A stretch of 16,286 bases of DNA from an uncultured Candidatus Melainabacteria bacterium (GTDB lineage: Bacteria; Cyanobacteriota; Vampirovibrionia; LMEP-6097): contig CALBDR010000441.1 of NCBI GenBank assembly GCA_937927525.1, positions 1 to 16,286 of the forward strand, written 5' to 3'. The first letter of the stretch is position 1, and every line of letters starts with the position of its first letter. Under the pieces are notes generated by a model. It saw only the letters and a list, made by a program, of their open reading frames with translations. It made no database searches and was not told the DNA's origin. The translations under genes were made by a program, and so were the position numbers. Below are positions 16,001-16,286 of this stretch, in pieces.

Positions 16001-16286
16001 TACGTGGAGTTGGTAATGTCTTTGGTGCTGAGCAGCATGGACATATGGTTGCTGTAGGTGCTAGCCTTTACTTTAAAATGCTGGGAGACGCTATCTCTGA
16101 AGTTAAAGGTGAAAAATCTAATCTTGAAGAATTTGAAAATTCTTGTGTGATTGATATCAAAGTAAGCGCTTTCTTCCCTGAAACCTGGATCCCAGATGAG
16201 CATCAGAGGATGAATGAGTATAAGAGGCTTTCATTAATTGATAACCAAAAAGACCTTGATAACATAGTTGCGGAGTGGTCTGATAG
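13048..16286 (+). CDS. mfd: Transcription-repair coupling factor Mfd (partial, C-terminus beyond window)
   Basis: ATP-dependent DNA translocase that removes RNA polymerase stalled at lesions and recruits UvrA. 1079 codons are visible with no stop; the family is about 1150, so only the extreme C-terminus is missing. The UvrB-like N-terminal module lies at about 1-330. A Lys-rich linker (about 484-503) precedes the RNA polymerase-interacting domain (about 505-580, VIHYKHGLGIYKG). The translocase domains carry Walker A GDAGFGKT at 661-668, Walker B DEEQRFG at 762-768, SATPIPRT in motif III and QLRGRVGRS at 931-939. The TRG region follows (LRDMEIRGVGNVFGAEQHG, from about 974). I place the start at TTG 13048 because of AGGTGA upstream and because the N-terminus then has normal length. 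It is the third gene of the operon with the aminotransferase and the RNase J-like protein. Confidence 0.96.
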   Translation, partial: MLLDLIEKENNFNTIFHRLTAKNELIVHGLTNSAKSFVIANLFKQLRKHTLFVVNNHHEAQTYYREIKNLLGENFPVLNFLCQEISPYDQINSDVQVTSSQYEIFSAWSEDNPSITIITFKAFSQIYIQKELLEKSSLEIKCDETIEPLDLSRKLVELGYSKQFMVENRGQFSHRGDILDVYPLNGEPTRIEFFGDSIESIRNFSISSQRSINKLEKFSVHPRYSIIRSENDGLEEKLISLFKDYSSKLDEETREGLELSLSHNISAENKLLYWEGVEYYRSILGQGFSSLFDYLPTESNLQFIFDEWEDLLLYNRSWQDKIQAQYEDGINIGKLLPIESSLYLDAAKITEQMKSFKKRLYLQNVEELDSSADDLSVEIRTLPTERFASKVEDFVAYIKKNIREGERVIIFSEQPQRAMGILKEWDIQCLYFTINEDYEAIPQDHVIIQRDGLEEGTRIPELNLLILTDRELFGRSRQAVARQKNKKKDKEKELEKHRRKNAYTDIADLNVDDYVIHYKHGLGIYKGTEMVELTGIGKQEYLILEYAGEARVLIPVDQVNLLSRFDMAGDAKPKLSKLGGNEWTRTKTRVRKSVKKIAQDLVALYARREKQRGHIYQHDTPWQLEMEDAFPYDETEDQLKAIVNVKADMESEKLMDRLICGDAGFGKTEVIIRAIFKVMMEGKQVAVLVPTTVLAQQHFNVMRDRYAPYPIKMGLLSRFKSAKEQKETIKALRTGECDLVIGTHRLLQKDIQFKELGLLVIDEEQRFGVSHKEKLKEIRKDLDVISMSATPIPRTLHMSLSGIKDISLISTAPTNRLPVKTFVGDYKSSVVRNAILHEIERGGKVFFLHNRVESIQEIAYEIADLVPEANVRVAHGQMKPQELEDTMFSFVNNEFNVLVCTTIIETGLDISDANTIIINRANTFGLSQLYQLRGRVGRSDVQAYAYLLYSSAADLSETARQRLKAIKELTNLGAGYQVALRDMEIRGVGNVFGAEQHGHMVAVGASLYFKMLGDAISEVKGEKSNLEEFENSCVIDIKVSAFFPETWIPDEHQRMNEYKRLSLIDNQKDLDNIVAEWSD

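Overview
The window is dense, low-G+C bacterial DNA that uses the standard code (TAA, TAG and TGA all end genes). The housekeeping genes are typical of bacteria. A secreted PPIase, a secreted zinc protease and a WecG/TagA glycosyltransferase suggest an envelope-bearing free-living or host-associated bacterium. The overall flavour (weak Shine-Dalgarno use, a cyanobacterial-type class V aminotransferase, an RNase J) would fit a non-photosynthetic relative of Cyanobacteria such as Melainabacteria. That placement is a low-confidence impression and no marker here proves it. No tRNA, rRNA, CRISPR, IS element or phage gene was seen, and no stretch above 300 bases lacks a gene.

Layout: (1) Bases 1-5151 are read on the minus strand. 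From upstream to downstream they hold rplS (bL19), a secreted cyclophilin PPIase whose start overlaps rplS, riboflavin synthase, and then three unrecognised genes: a small hydrophilic protein, a 205-residue protein and a very large acidic protein cut by the window start. (2) Bases 5152-5295 are a divergent promoter region. (3) Bases 5296-9040 are a tightly coupled plus-strand operon: matrixin-like secreted metalloprotease, WecG/TagA/CpsF glycosyltransferase (TAATG junction) and leucyl aminopeptidase (ATGA junction). (4) Bases 9058-9984 hold an orphan multi-pass membrane protein on the minus strand, convergent with pepA. (5) Bases 9985-10126 are a second divergent promoter region. (6) Bases 10127-16286 are a plus-strand operon: class V aminotransferase, an RNase J-family protein and Mfd (cut by the window end).

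The most notable points are two. The RNase J homologue keeps the fold signatures but has lost most metal-binding residues, so it looks like a catalytically dead RNase J, and it is encoded 8 bases upstream of the transcription-repair coupling factor Mfd. The minus-strand trio at 1-3323 encodes proteins with no family I recognise; the largest is acidic, appears cysteine-free and lacks a Sec signal, which is the look of a secreted substrate accompanied by small partner proteins.
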